Part shown: positions 1 through 8,777 of the stretch, piece by piece
How positions within the stretch are numbered: the first letter of the stretch is position 1
Layout of the letters: every line of letters begins with the position of its first letter
Source: Planctomycetales bacterium
Lineage (GTDB): Bacteria > Planctomycetota > Planctomycetia > Pirellulales > S012-138
Assembly (NCBI GenBank): GCA_015488215.1
Contig: WFOE01000075.1
Coordinates: forward strand, 1 to 35,630
Length of the DNA stretch: 35,630 nt
Direction of reading: 5' to 3'
Made by a program: the position numbers and the translations under genes
Notes under the pieces: generated by a model
Told to the model about the DNA's origin: nothing
The model's database searches: none
The model's input: the letters and a program-made list of their open reading frames with translations, nothing else

Positions 1-35
1 GCTCCAGAAGGTCTTGCGTCCTGCGCCTTGCGCGG

Positions 36-135
36 GGAGCTTCCGCTCCAGCGGAAATACAAGCGTTTGCACTCGCGCTCGTGCTCCTACTCGTGCTCGT
101 GCTCGTACTCGTAATCGGCAGCCCGTTATCGGCAA
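36..135. repeat. Dispersed composite repeat, copy A
   Basis: GGAGC-TTCC-GCTCC hairpin, then a CTCGTG-type hexamer tract ending GCTCGTACTCG, then GGCAGCCCGTTATCGGCA. Confidence 0.6.
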
Positions 136-457
136 TCCGGCGAGCCGAACTCTCCGCTGGTGTGCCCCAAGAGTCTTGGCTGGGTTCGCTGCCTCTGGCA
201 GCGATGCCTTCGGCTTGCTAGCCGATTTGCCTTCCGCGGCATTTCCCGTGCTAGCACGCAGGAAGCGGGCCTTTGCCCCCGTGGGCACTCCGCTTTTCTG
301 CAATCTGCTCCTTCCGCAACAAGAAAACGGCGGCCGGGAGCCTTCGCGGAAGCGAATCCCGGCGGCGTTCCGTTTTGCCCAATCTGCACGACGCATTCGA
401 CCGATACTGTTAGCAAACAGATTGGCTTCCGCCGTGCTTTCATCCGAGGGAAAGCGT

Positions 458-1519
458 ATGTCCGCGCGGTTCTTGTCCCTGGTGTTGCTGGTGGCCGTGG
501 CCGCGCCGCAGGCCGTTTTGGCCAAGGAGGCCATCGGCTGGACGGCCGACGTGGCGCGGGCCCGCCAGTTGGCTTCGCAGACTAACCGTCTGGTGCTGTT
601 GCACTTTTGGGCTCCCTGGTGCGGTCCGTGCCGCCGGTTGGAAAAGACGGTGTTCGTTCGCCCGTCGGTGGCTCGCACGGTGGAAAGCTACTTCGTGCCG
701 GTGAAAATCAATATCGACCAACACCCGGAACTGGCCAAACGCTACGGCGTGCGGCAGATTCCCTACGACGTGATTATCACGCCCAGCGGGCAGGTGGTGG
801 GCCAGACGATCAGCCCCGCTTCCCCACAAGGCTACAGCAGCAAGCTGGTGCAAATTGCCCGCCGTGCGGGGGTTCAGCCGCCGCAGACGCTGCTGGCCGG
901 TTCTCCCCGTCCAGCACCCCGCCAGCAGGCGCCTGGTGTTGCGGCTCTCCCGGGACCGAGCGTGCCGGCCGCCTCGCGTCCGATGGGCTTCCCGGCCGCC
1001 GGAGCCGCCGGCGCGGTGGTGCCGCCGCAACGGCGATACGCCCAGGCCGCCGTTGCCGGGCCTGTCGCTGCTTCGTCCGGTCCGAGCCTGCGTGGCCCAG
1101 CAGGCACGCCGCCGGCTGCTGCGGGTCGCGGGCGCTTGCCCTGGCCCCTGGCTCTGGATGGCTATTGTGTGGTAACTTTAGTGGAACAAGGCCGCTGGGT
1201 GGCGGGGGACCCCCGGTTCGGTGTTCGTCACCGCGGCCAGTTGTACCTGTTTGCCGGACGGAAGGAGAAGGAACGCTTCTGGCAGAACCCGGAAGGCTAC
1301 GCTCCGGTGCTTTCCGGTTACGATGTGGTCCGCTACTTGGAACAGGGCCATCTGGTGCCCGGCAAGCGTCGCCACGGCGTGTTCTACCAGGGGCGGATCT
1401 ATCTGTTTGCCAACGAACAGACCCTGCGCAAGTTCGAGCAGCAGCCGGAACACTACGCCCCGGAAGTGCTCCGCCGCGTGGCGATGATGGACCAATGGGG
1501 GCGTTCCCAGCGGCGGTGA
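458..1519 (+). CDS. Secreted thioredoxin-fold protein with two C-terminal YHS-like repeats
   Basis: ATG at 458 gives the signal peptide MSARFLSLVLLVAVAAPQAVLA, then the WCGPCRRL thioredoxin active site. The C-terminus has two similar ~50-aa units (LDGYCVVTLVEQG...RGQLYLF...NPEGYAP and LSGYDVVRYLEQG...QGRIYLF...QPEHYAP). The 14..1519 ORF extends upstream into a repeat region and is not used. Confidence 0.85.
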   Translation: MSARFLSLVLLVAVAAPQAVLAKEAIGWTADVARARQLASQTNRLVLLHFWAPWCGPCRRLEKTVFVRPSVARTVESYFVPVKINIDQHPELAKRYGVRQIPYDVIITPSGQVVGQTISPASPQGYSSKLVQIARRAGVQPPQTLLAGSPRPAPRQQAPGVAALPGPSVPAASRPMGFPAAGAAGAVVPPQRRYAQAAVAGPVAASSGPSLRGPAGTPPAAAGRGRLPWPLALDGYCVVTLVEQGRWVAGDPRFGVRHRGQLYLFAGRKEKERFWQNPEGYAPVLSGYDVVRYLEQGHLVPGKRRHGVFYQGRIYLFANEQTLRKFEQQPEHYAPEVLRRVAMMDQWGRSQRR

Positions 1520-1555
1520 TGGAGCAAAGCCCATCCGCCCCAGCGCGGTTGCCCG

Positions 1556-2368
1556 TTACTTGAGCACCCGCATGCGGCGAATCAGAACCGGCTTGACCGG
1601 CACTCCCGGCAGCGTCTCGGTGACCATGTTGACCTGGTTCACCTGCTGGGCATCGGGGGCAGGACGTTGGACTTGCTGCTGCTTGGTGGGCACCTGGGCG
1701 ATGCGGTCCACGACGTCCATCCCCTCGATTACCCGCCCGAAGACGCAATAGCCGTACTTTTCCGGCTCCTGGCCCTGGTGGTCCAACTGGGGATTGTCGG
1801 CCAGGTTGATGAAGAACTGGCAACAGCCGCTGTCGATGACTCGGGGGTCCCGGGCCAGGGCGACCGTGCCTCGCAGATTGCGCAGCCCGTTGTCGGCTTC
1901 GTTGCGCACGGGCACGCCGCTTGGTTTTTCTTTCAGTTCCGGAGTGTAACCCCCGCCCAGCACCACATAGCCGGGAAACACCTGGTGGAACACCGTGCCA
2001 TCGTAGTAACCCTGCTGGACGTAGCGGAGGAAGTTATCCACCGTCAGCGGGGCTTTTTCCGGCTCCAGCTCCAGCACGATGCGACCCAGGTCGGTCTGGA
2101 TTTCCACGCGGGGCTTTCGGGGAGGAGTCGCCTTCGAGGCCGAATCGCCCTGCTTTGCGGCCGTGGGGGGCGCAGAAGAAACCGACGCCGAGTCCCCCGG
2201 CGAGTGGCCATCCGAGGCCGTCTGGGCCGAGTCGGCTTTGGCTTGCGCAGAGCCGCCGGTTTCCGCCGGAGGGGCCGTTTCGGAACACCCGGCCAGGGGC
2301 AGTAAAACCGCCAGAATCAGTGCCCAGGGGAATCGTGGCTTCCGGCGCACCGCAACACCTCCGTGCAT
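1556..2368 (-). CDS. Cyclophilin-type peptidyl-prolyl cis-trans isomerase, probable lipoprotein
   Basis: VEIQTDLGRIVLELEPEKAPLTVDNFLRYVQQGYYDGTVFHQVFPGYVVLGGGY is a cyclophilin signature. N-terminal hydrophobic segment ends in lipobox-like LAGC. Start MHGGVAVRRK chosen over the 2392 alternative. Confidence 0.88.
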   Translation of the reverse strand: MHGGVAVRRKPRFPWALILAVLLPLAGCSETAPPAETGGSAQAKADSAQTASDGHSPGDSASVSSAPPTAAKQGDSASKATPPRKPRVEIQTDLGRIVLELEPEKAPLTVDNFLRYVQQGYYDGTVFHQVFPGYVVLGGGYTPELKEKPSGVPVRNEADNGLRNLRGTVALARDPRVIDSGCCQFFINLADNPQLDHQGQEPEKYGYCVFGRVIEGMDVVDRIAQVPTKQQQVQRPAPDAQQVNQVNMVTETLPGVPVKPVLIRRMRVLK

Positions 2369-2442
2369 GAGACGTTTCTGGCCCCCGGCCAAATCACACC
2401 GGGCGGACCACCGTAAGGGGACGACGGCCTATCATGCCCCAA

Positions 2443-2461
2443 ATTGCCCAAAAGGGGCAAT
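2443..2461. repeat. Perfect inverted repeat ATTGCCC-AAAAG-GGGCAAT between divergent genes
   Basis: 7-bp perfect stem in the intergenic region between the cyclophilin (-) and CheW (+) genes. Confidence 0.5.
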
Positions 2462-2682
2462 GCCGGTTTTTTGGCCATCTTGCATGTTGCCGGAAAGAGT
2501 GGTTTCTCCCTCGGCGGCAAAACGCCTTCAATTGTTAAAACCGGCCGGCGTTGCCTGGATTGCGGCGTTTGAAGAACCAACCAGCCGGGCTGGAGGTAGC
2601 CGGAGCATGGTATCTTTTAGTGCTTCATGTGGTCATGCCCCCTTGAGTTGCCGTCTTATGCCAAACAGGGAGGTCGTTGTTC

Positions 2683-3540
2683 ATGGCTCCCCAGAGTAGT
2701 CGTGATACGAACCGATGGATTAGTTTTCGTCTTGGGGATCAGTTGTTCGCGTTGCCAGTGATCCAGCTTCGGGAGCTGGTGCCGCTGCGTAACCTTCCGG
2801 TGACGGCCATTCCCCATTCCCCGCCGGCTATCGAGGGAACGACGCTCATTCGCGATCTAGTGGTAACCGTCGTGGACATCCGACCGCTGATGGGCATGCC
2901 GTCGATGCGCGAGGATACCCAGCGCGTGCTGGAAATGCTTCGCCAGCGGGAGCAGGACCACATCAACTGGCTCAACGAGCTGGAGGCATCGGTTCGGGAA
3001 CACCGGGAGTTCACGCTGCAAACGGACCCCAACCTCTGCAAGTTCGGCCGCTGGTACAATGCGCTGATGAGCGACCGCGAGGCGCTGAGCGAGTTTACCC
3101 GAGGCAATCTGGCGCTGTTGGAGCTGCTGGAACGGTTCAATCTGCCCCACCGCAGAATCCACAGCATCGCCCAGAAAGTGGTCGCCCTGGTGGAACAAGG
3201 CCGCGTGGCCGAAGCCCAGGAGATTATCGACTCCACCCGGGCTACCCAGCTCAACGCCATGCTGGAGCTGTTCGAGTCCTGCCGCCAGATGTTTGCCGAA
3301 CTGCGCCGCGGCATCCTGATGATTGTAGACCACGACGGCGATCCCCTGGGCGTGCTGGTCGATGTAGTCAACGAAGTGATGACGATCCGCCAGGAGCAGA
3401 TTGAAGAGCTGCCCCGGCTGGCCGACAGCACCACGGTGGTCACGGGACTTGCCCGCTGCGACGGACGCCTGATCCAACTGCTGGACGTCGCTCGTATCGT
3501 GGAAATGCTGCAGCAACAGGAAGCGGTGGCCGCAACTTAG
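2683..3540 (+). CDS. CheW-like chemotaxis coupling protein with an internal CZB (zinc-binding) domain
   Basis: CheW N-half WISFRLGDQLFALPVIQLRELV...VVTVVDIRPLMG. CZB-like core DHINWLNEL...CKFGRWYN...LPHRRIHSIAQKV. CheW C-half GILMIVDHDGDPLGVLVDVVNEVMTI...GLARCDGRLIQLLDVARIVEML. Confidence 0.85.
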   Translation: MAPQSSRDTNRWISFRLGDQLFALPVIQLRELVPLRNLPVTAIPHSPPAIEGTTLIRDLVVTVVDIRPLMGMPSMREDTQRVLEMLRQREQDHINWLNELEASVREHREFTLQTDPNLCKFGRWYNALMSDREALSEFTRGNLALLELLERFNLPHRRIHSIAQKVVALVEQGRVAEAQEIIDSTRATQLNAMLELFESCRQMFAELRRGILMIVDHDGDPLGVLVDVVNEVMTIRQEQIEELPRLADSTTVVTGLARCDGRLIQLLDVARIVEMLQQQEAVAAT

Positions 3541-3702
3541 CCGCAATTTATCTGCAGCCGTTGCCCTGCCGAAGTGGTTCCGGCACGTGGAAAAACCGGC
3601 CCGTGCTGGTACACTTGACGGAAACGCTGGGTTTTCCTGGTTCTTGAGCCCCGGCGTCTGCTTTCCCTGGACTCTTGGACGCTTCGGTGCGGCACGGCGA
3701 GG

Positions 3703-4404
3703 ATGAGTACCGATCAACTGGACCTGAACGGCCTGGCCCGGTACCTGCATCTGGCTCCCGAAAAGGTGCAGCGGCTGGTCAACCGGGGAAAGATCCCGGG
3801 CCGGAAGGTGGGCGGCCGCTGGGTGTTTTCGCTGCCGGAAATCCATCAGTGGCTGGAAGAGCGGATCGGGCTGACCGAAGACGAAGAAGAACTGCACCGA
3901 CTGGAAGAAGCCTTTGCTTCGCAGAGGGCCGAAGAACGCACCATCGCCGAACTGCTGCCTCTGGAGGCGGTGGCCGTGCCGCTGCAAGCGCGCAGCCAGA
4001 ACTCGGTGATTGCCCAGATGGTCGAGCTGGCCGCCCGAACCGGATGGCTGTGGGACCCGGACCGCATGGCCGAAGCGGTGCGCCGGCGCGAGCAACTGCA
4101 CACCACGGCTCTGGACAGCGGGGTGGCCCTGCTGCACCCGCGCCGCCCCCTGCCGCAAATCCTGGAACGCCCTTTTCTGGCCTTCGGGCGGACCGTCCAG
4201 GGAGTGCCCTTTGGGGGAAGCCGGGGCATCCTGACGGACTTGTTTTTCCTGATCCTTTCCACCGAAGATCGCGGCCACCTGCACACCCTGGCTCGGCTGT
4301 CCCGAATGTTGAACGACGCAGAGTTTTTACGCCAACTGCGTCAGGCGCCGGACGCGGCCACCGCCCACGAGCTAATCTGCCGCCGCGAAGCGGAGCTGGA
4401 CTGA
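3703..4404 (+). CDS. Excisionase-type HTH fused to a PTS EIIA (Ntr-like) domain
   Basis: N-terminus LDLNGLARYLHLAPEKVQRLVNRGKIPGRKVGGRWVFSLPEIHQWL (MerR/excisionase HTH). C-terminus NSVIAQMVELAARTG...LDSGVALLHPRRPLP...RGILTDLFFLILSTEDRGHLHTLARLSRML matches EIIA with the phospho-acceptor His in GVALLHPR. Confidence 0.85.
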   Translation: MSTDQLDLNGLARYLHLAPEKVQRLVNRGKIPGRKVGGRWVFSLPEIHQWLEERIGLTEDEEELHRLEEAFASQRAEERTIAELLPLEAVAVPLQARSQNSVIAQMVELAARTGWLWDPDRMAEAVRRREQLHTTALDSGVALLHPRRPLPQILERPFLAFGRTVQGVPFGGSRGILTDLFFLILSTEDRGHLHTLARLSRMLNDAEFLRQLRQAPDAATAHELICRREAELD

Positions 4405-4586
4405 ACCTGCGACCCGGTCGTGCCGATTGCGCCCGAGCAGATGTTTGTAACGGTCGCGCCTGTGGGGCAAGCTGCTACGCAGGGCCGTAACAAGCCGAGC
4501 CGCCGGGGCGAAACCGGCCGAAGTTCCGAGCAGGGCACCGTCCAATCCGGCGGGAGTCTCGCTTTCCACTCTAGGAAACCAGAGCG

Positions 4587-5555
4587 ATGAACCATCAAAG
4601 CGTTTCGTTTGCAGCCGTGCGGATCGCTGTTCTGCTGCTTGTGGCAGGCACCGGGCTGTTTGCCCCCGGGATGGGCTTCGTCGCGGCCAAGGACATCTAC
4701 GTTGACAACGTGCGGGGCGACGATGCCAAGGACGGGCTGGCGGCCGAGCATCTTTCCGAAACTACCGGCCCGGTCCGCACCCTGGCCCGAGCGCTGGCCA
4801 TCTGCCAGAAAGGGGACCGCATCGTGCTGGCCCGAACCCAACGCCCCTATCGGGAATCGATTTCACTCAGCGCGGCTCGGCACAGCGGATTTTCCAACCG
4901 TCCCTTTGTCATCGAAGGCAACGGAGCTGTGCTGGAAGGGGCCGAGCCGGTGCCCAAAGCCGCCTGGCGACACTGGCACGGCAACGTGTTCCGCTTCCGT
5001 CCGGTGCGGTTGGACGGCCACATGCTGTTCCTGGACCACAAGCCCGCCCCACGCCGGTTCGTCAAAAGCGAAGAGGAACTCAAACAACTGCCCGCCCGGC
5101 ATTGGGCCGTTTGGGGCGCGTGGGTCTATTTTGCCGTGGAGCCGAAGCGGCTGCCGTTCCAGTATCCGATTACCTACTCGGTTCGTCCCGCCGGAATCAC
5201 GCTCTACCAGGTGCGGCACGTGGTCATCCAGAACCTGACCATTCAGGGGTTCCGGCTCGACGGGGTCCATGTGGCCGATCGGGTAACCGACTGCGCCTTG
5301 GGCGGTTTGCTTTGCCGGGGCAACGGTCGGGCCGGGGTGTTCGTCGGCGGGGCTTCCCAGGTGGTGCTGGCCAAAAGCCTGCTGGGCAGCAACGGCCAGG
5401 CTCAGTTGCTCTTGCGCGGCTACGCCCAGGTGCGCGTGGAGGGTTGCGACCTGATTCCCGGCCCCCACGCCCCGGCCGTGGTGCGCCAGGGACAGGCCAA
5501 GCTAATTGGCGGCGAAGGCCAACCGGCGTCGGCGGACACCCCGGGCCGAGAATAA
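4587..5555 (+). CDS. Secreted right-handed parallel beta-helix (pectate-lyase-like fold) protein
   Basis: Signal peptide, then KDIYVDNVRGDDAKDGL...TGPVRTLARALAICQKGDRIVLA, and repetitive HVVIQNLTIQGFRLDGVHVADRVTDCALGGLLCRGNGRAGVFVGGASQVVL. Confidence 0.75.
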   Translation: MNHQSVSFAAVRIAVLLLVAGTGLFAPGMGFVAAKDIYVDNVRGDDAKDGLAAEHLSETTGPVRTLARALAICQKGDRIVLARTQRPYRESISLSAARHSGFSNRPFVIEGNGAVLEGAEPVPKAAWRHWHGNVFRFRPVRLDGHMLFLDHKPAPRRFVKSEEELKQLPARHWAVWGAWVYFAVEPKRLPFQYPITYSVRPAGITLYQVRHVVIQNLTIQGFRLDGVHVADRVTDCALGGLLCRGNGRAGVFVGGASQVVLAKSLLGSNGQAQLLLRGYAQVRVEGCDLIPGPHAPAVVRQGQAKLIGGEGQPASADTPGRE

Positions 5556-5623
5556 TCGCCGATTCGCCGAATGCAAGCGTTAGCGACGCTCTCTTTGAAG
5601 AGTCGGCGTTTGTTCTTGCAGTG

Positions 5624-5702
5624 GTGCTTCCGCACCAGCGGCAAACAAACGCTCGTTCTCGTGCTCGTGCTTGTACTCGGCCGCTCGTTATTGCTGACCG
5701 GC
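5624..5702. repeat. Dispersed composite repeat, copy B
   Basis: GGTGC-TTCC-GCACC hairpin, then CTCGTTCTCGTGCTCGTGCTTGTACTCGG and CCGCTCGTTATTGCTGACCGGC. Related to 36-135 and 6675-6745. Confidence 0.6.
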
Positions 5703-6002
5703 ACACGCGACCGCCAGCTTTAGTTGGCGGAGCTGGCACGTCCGTCGGCCACGGGGAGCTTCCGCACCGCCAAGCCTCCACGCCTGCAAGTTCCCACGCT
5801 TCCCATGCCTTGTTGACCGTGCTATAGGAATATCCGCTACGGCTTGACCGGGGCAGGTGGATCAGGCAGCAGGCAGAAAAGGCGAATTTCGTTGACCCTC
5901 GGCTGGAGAGTGCGGTAGGTTGTCAGTGGGGAAGCTCTGCGATCCCCCGGCAGGTAACGGCCTGTTGCCGATGTCACTTCTTGCTCACGAGGCGCGTGCC
6001 CG

Positions 6003-6569
6003 ATGGGGCTGGTGTTCTTCAAGCGTTACTGGATGGAATTGGACCTGCGCGGCTGGACGCCGCAGGAGGTGGAGCTTCCCGCGGGCTATTGCCTTCTGGC
6101 CTGGCACGCTGACTTGCTGGCTGCGCACGCCCAGACCAAGTACGAAAGTTTCCGAGAAGACCTGGATGCGGTGGTGTTTCCTTGCCTGGGCCAGCAGGAG
6201 GGGTGTCGCCGCTTGATGGAAGAAATCACCCGCAGCCAGGGATTTTTGCCGGAAGCCACCTGGCTGGCCGTTTATCGGGCCGAGGGCCAAAGCCGGCCCG
6301 TCCCGTGTGGAACCATCCAGGGAATCGTCGATGCCAAGGGGCGCGGGGCCGTTCAGAACCTGGGGGTGGTTCCACAGCATCGCCGCCGGGGATTGGGCCG
6401 GGCGTTGCTGTGCCGGGCCTTGCAGGGATTCCAGCAGGCGGGCCTGGAGCGAGCAGGGCTGGAAGTTACGGCCGAAAACGCCGGAGCCGTGCGCCTGTAC
6501 CGGCAGATGGGTTTCCGCCACGTGGAAACACTCTACAAGGCTTCGCTGGCTCCCGCCGGAGTGTCGTAG
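6003..6569 (+). CDS. GNAT-family N-acetyltransferase
   Basis: AVQNLGVVPQHRRRGLGRALLCRALQGFQQAGLERAGLEVTAENAGAVRLYRQMGFRHVETLYKA contains the GNAT acetyl-CoA motif. Confidence 0.88.
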   Translation: MGLVFFKRYWMELDLRGWTPQEVELPAGYCLLAWHADLLAAHAQTKYESFREDLDAVVFPCLGQQEGCRRLMEEITRSQGFLPEATWLAVYRAEGQSRPVPCGTIQGIVDAKGRGAVQNLGVVPQHRRRGLGRALLCRALQGFQQAGLERAGLEVTAENAGAVRLYRQMGFRHVETLYKASLAPAGVS

Positions 6570-6674
6570 CGGGTAGCCGTCGGCTCTTTGTGCAGACCGC
6601 GGCGGCATAGCTTCCCGGCGAGCCGCCGACTTCGGATGGCGTGGAGGCTTGAAGGCGTGGGGGGATGGGGGAGA

Positions 6675-6745
6675 GAGCTTCCGCTCCGGCGGCAAAAAAA
6701 TCGCTCATGCTCGTGCTCGTACTCGGCAGCTTGTTATCTGCGACC
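6675..6745. repeat. Dispersed composite repeat, copy C
   Basis: GAGC-TTCC-GCTC hairpin, CGCTCATGCTCGTGCTCGTACTCG, then GCAGCTTGTTATCTGCGACCG. Confidence 0.6.
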
Positions 6746-6836
6746 GTGAATCGGCAAACAACAAGCAGCGAACTTTGTGCCCCGTTGGCGCCTAAAACAC
6801 CAGACTGGCGATGCCGCCGGTGTCGCAGTGTGGTAG

Positions 6837-6857
6837 CCGGAGGGCAAAGACCTCCGG
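6837..6857. repeat. Perfect hairpin CCGGAGG-GCAAAGA-CCTCCGG
   Basis: 7-bp perfect stem in the intergenic region downstream of repeat copy C. Confidence 0.5.
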
Positions 6858-7001
6858 AAAGCCTTCTTCGAATGGTGGCGCTTCCGGAAAGGAAACGTTT
6901 GCAAGGACTGCAGGCGGCAATCAGAATGCAAGAATGGAGGGAGCGCGTTCTTGCACGGAGCAGAGGAAGTAGGTCTTTCTCGATACGATCGCACACTTCG
7001 G

Positions 7002-8777
7002 ATGATCCGCAAACTGCCAACCGCCCAGGATACCGCTGCGCCAAGACCGCACGCCCAGCAGGACAACTCTCCGCCGGTGCTCCGCCCGCAGTTGGACCCC
7101 CGCTGGGCGCTTGGCCGCCAGGGGTTTCTGGCCGTGGCCCTGTTGTGTTCGTTGTTCGTGCTGGCCAGTCACGTGCCGTTGCGTTCTACCGACCTGTGGA
7201 GTCACGTGGCCTATGGCCAGTGGATTCTGCAACACGGCCGCCTGCCGACCGAAGACCCGTTCCTGCCCCAGTATGCCGGTATGCCGGTGGTCGATACGGC
7301 TTGGGGAAGCCAGGTGCTGCTGGCCGGAGCGTACCGCCTGGCTGGCGAAGAAGGGCTCTCGTTGCTTTACGCCACCGTGCTGTTGCTGGCGTTTGCGTTT
7401 TTTCTGCGCGCGGTGCATCTGCTCACCGGGCACCTGGGGGCCGCTTTGACCGGGCTGGTGCTGGCTATCGGCGTGGGCTGGAGCCGGCTGCTGACCATCC
7501 GGCCGGAAAACTTCGGCCTGCTCGCTTTCGCCGTGTTGCTGTGGCTGCTTGCCCGCAACGAACGCAACTGGGGAGGCGAAGCGGACGAGCTGGTTCCCGA
7601 GTATCCCGAGGCGGCCGGTTGGATGTTTCCGGCCGTGGCGGCGTTGATGGTGGCATGGGCCAACCTGCACGGCTCGTTTGTTTGTGGGCTGGTGCTGTTG
7701 GGGGCCTACGTGCTGGGAGCGGCAATTGCCGCCGTGCGGGAACACGGTCTGGCGGCCTGGTGGAAGGACCGCCGGATGCACCGCTGGCTGCTGCTTGCCG
7801 AAGTGGCTCTGGCCGCGACGGTGGTGAACCCTTACGGCATTGGGCTGCTGGTGCACACGGTGCAGTTTTCCGCCAATCCCAACCTGAAGCAAATCATCGA
7901 GTGGTATCCGCTGGTGCTGGCCAGCTCGCCGGGGCCGGAGTTCGCTTGCTCGCTGGTCGTGCTGCTGCTGTGGTGGCGCTGGAGCCGCAAGGCAGTTCAT
8001 CCGGGCCACATGGCGGCCTGGGCCGTGTTTGCCGTGGCCACGGTGCTTGCGCTGCGGATGATTATCTGGTACGCGCTGGTGTTCGCCTACGCTTCGGCTC
8101 CGCATCTGCTTTGGCTTTACCGGCGATGGTTCCCGGCGACCGAACCGGCCGAAGCGACCACCGAGACAAAAGATACTGCGGAAGAACAGCCGGTCTCGCC
8201 GTGGCGATGGGGCTGGACTCTGGCGGCTGGGGCGTTCGTCTGGAGCGCGTTTGTGCTCTCGCCGGCCAGCTCTCCGCTGCTGGGGGCTCGCAAACGCACT
8301 CCCTATCAGATCTACCACCGCATGACCACGCCGTACCGTTTGACCCGCTTCCTGCACCGGCAGAAAATCCGCGGTCTGGTCTATGCACCGCAGCACTGGG
8401 GCGACTGGTTGCTGGTCCACGGCCCGAGGGGATTGCGCCCCTGGATTACCAGCAACATCCATCTGATTCCTCCACGGCTGTGGCAGGATTACCTGACAGT
8501 CTGGCAGGCCTACTCCGGCTGGGAGCGGACCTTGCAACGCCACCGGATCGAGACGGCCATCGTGGACAAGAACATGCAATACCGCCTTTACCAGGCGATG
8601 CGACGCAGCCGCAACTGGCAACTGGTGTACGACGGCCCGGACGGGGCGGTGTTCCGTTGGGTGGATGCCAACCGCCGGCAAAGCACATCGGCGGCCAGGA
8701 ACCAGGCGGCGTCGAACCCAAGGGGGAACAAGCCCGCCACCGGCCCTGAGCGTTCCGCAGAGGAGCCTGCACGATGA
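7002..8777 (+). CDS. Polytopic membrane protein (possible GT39/ArnT-like glycosyltransferase; function unknown)
   Basis: Many hydrophobic segments. The DLWSHVAYGQWILQHGRLPTEDPF region resembles the first periplasmic loop of GT-C-type membrane proteins. Start uncertain (TTG 6951 or ATG 7002). Confidence 0.65.
   Translation: MIRKLPTAQDTAAPRPHAQQDNSPPVLRPQLDPRWALGRQGFLAVALLCSLFVLASHVPLRSTDLWSHVAYGQWILQHGRLPTEDPFLPQYAGMPVVDTAWGSQVLLAGAYRLAGEEGLSLLYATVLLLAFAFFLRAVHLLTGHLGAALTGLVLAIGVGWSRLLTIRPENFGLLAFAVLLWLLARNERNWGGEADELVPEYPEAAGWMFPAVAALMVAWANLHGSFVCGLVLLGAYVLGAAIAAVREHGLAAWWKDRRMHRWLLLAEVALAATVVNPYGIGLLVHTVQFSANPNLKQIIEWYPLVLASSPGPEFACSLVVLLLWWRWSRKAVHPGHMAAWAVFAVATVLALRMIIWYALVFAYASAPHLLWLYRRWFPATEPAEATTETKDTAEEQPVSPWRWGWTLAAGAFVWSAFVLSPASSPLLGARKRTPYQIYHRMTTPYRLTRFLHRQKIRGLVYAPQHWGDWLLVHGPRGLRPWITSNIHLIPPRLWQDYLTVWQAYSGWERTLQRHRIETAIVDKNMQYRLYQAMRRSRNWQLVYDGPDGAVFRWVDANRRQSTSAARNQAASNPRGNKPATGPERSAEEPAR

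Noticed and set aside
36-135. CRISPR array suggested by CTCGTG repeats
   Set aside because: Hexamer-scale degenerate tandem tract without spacers of regular length and no cas genes.
14-457. N-terminal extension of the thioredoxin ORF (Arg/Ala-rich TRARAPTRARARTRNR)
   Set aside because: It is translation through the dispersed CTCGTG repeat. The signal peptide beginning at 458 is the credible start.
6921-8681. 586-aa minus-strand ORF opposite the membrane protein
   Set aside because: Gln/His/Arg-rich antisense shadow frame with no domain.
6665-8749. 694-aa plus-strand ORF overlapping the membrane protein gene
   Set aside because: Gly/Arg/Pro/Ala-rich shadow frame. The 7002..8777 frame has clear TM segments and couples to the next gene.
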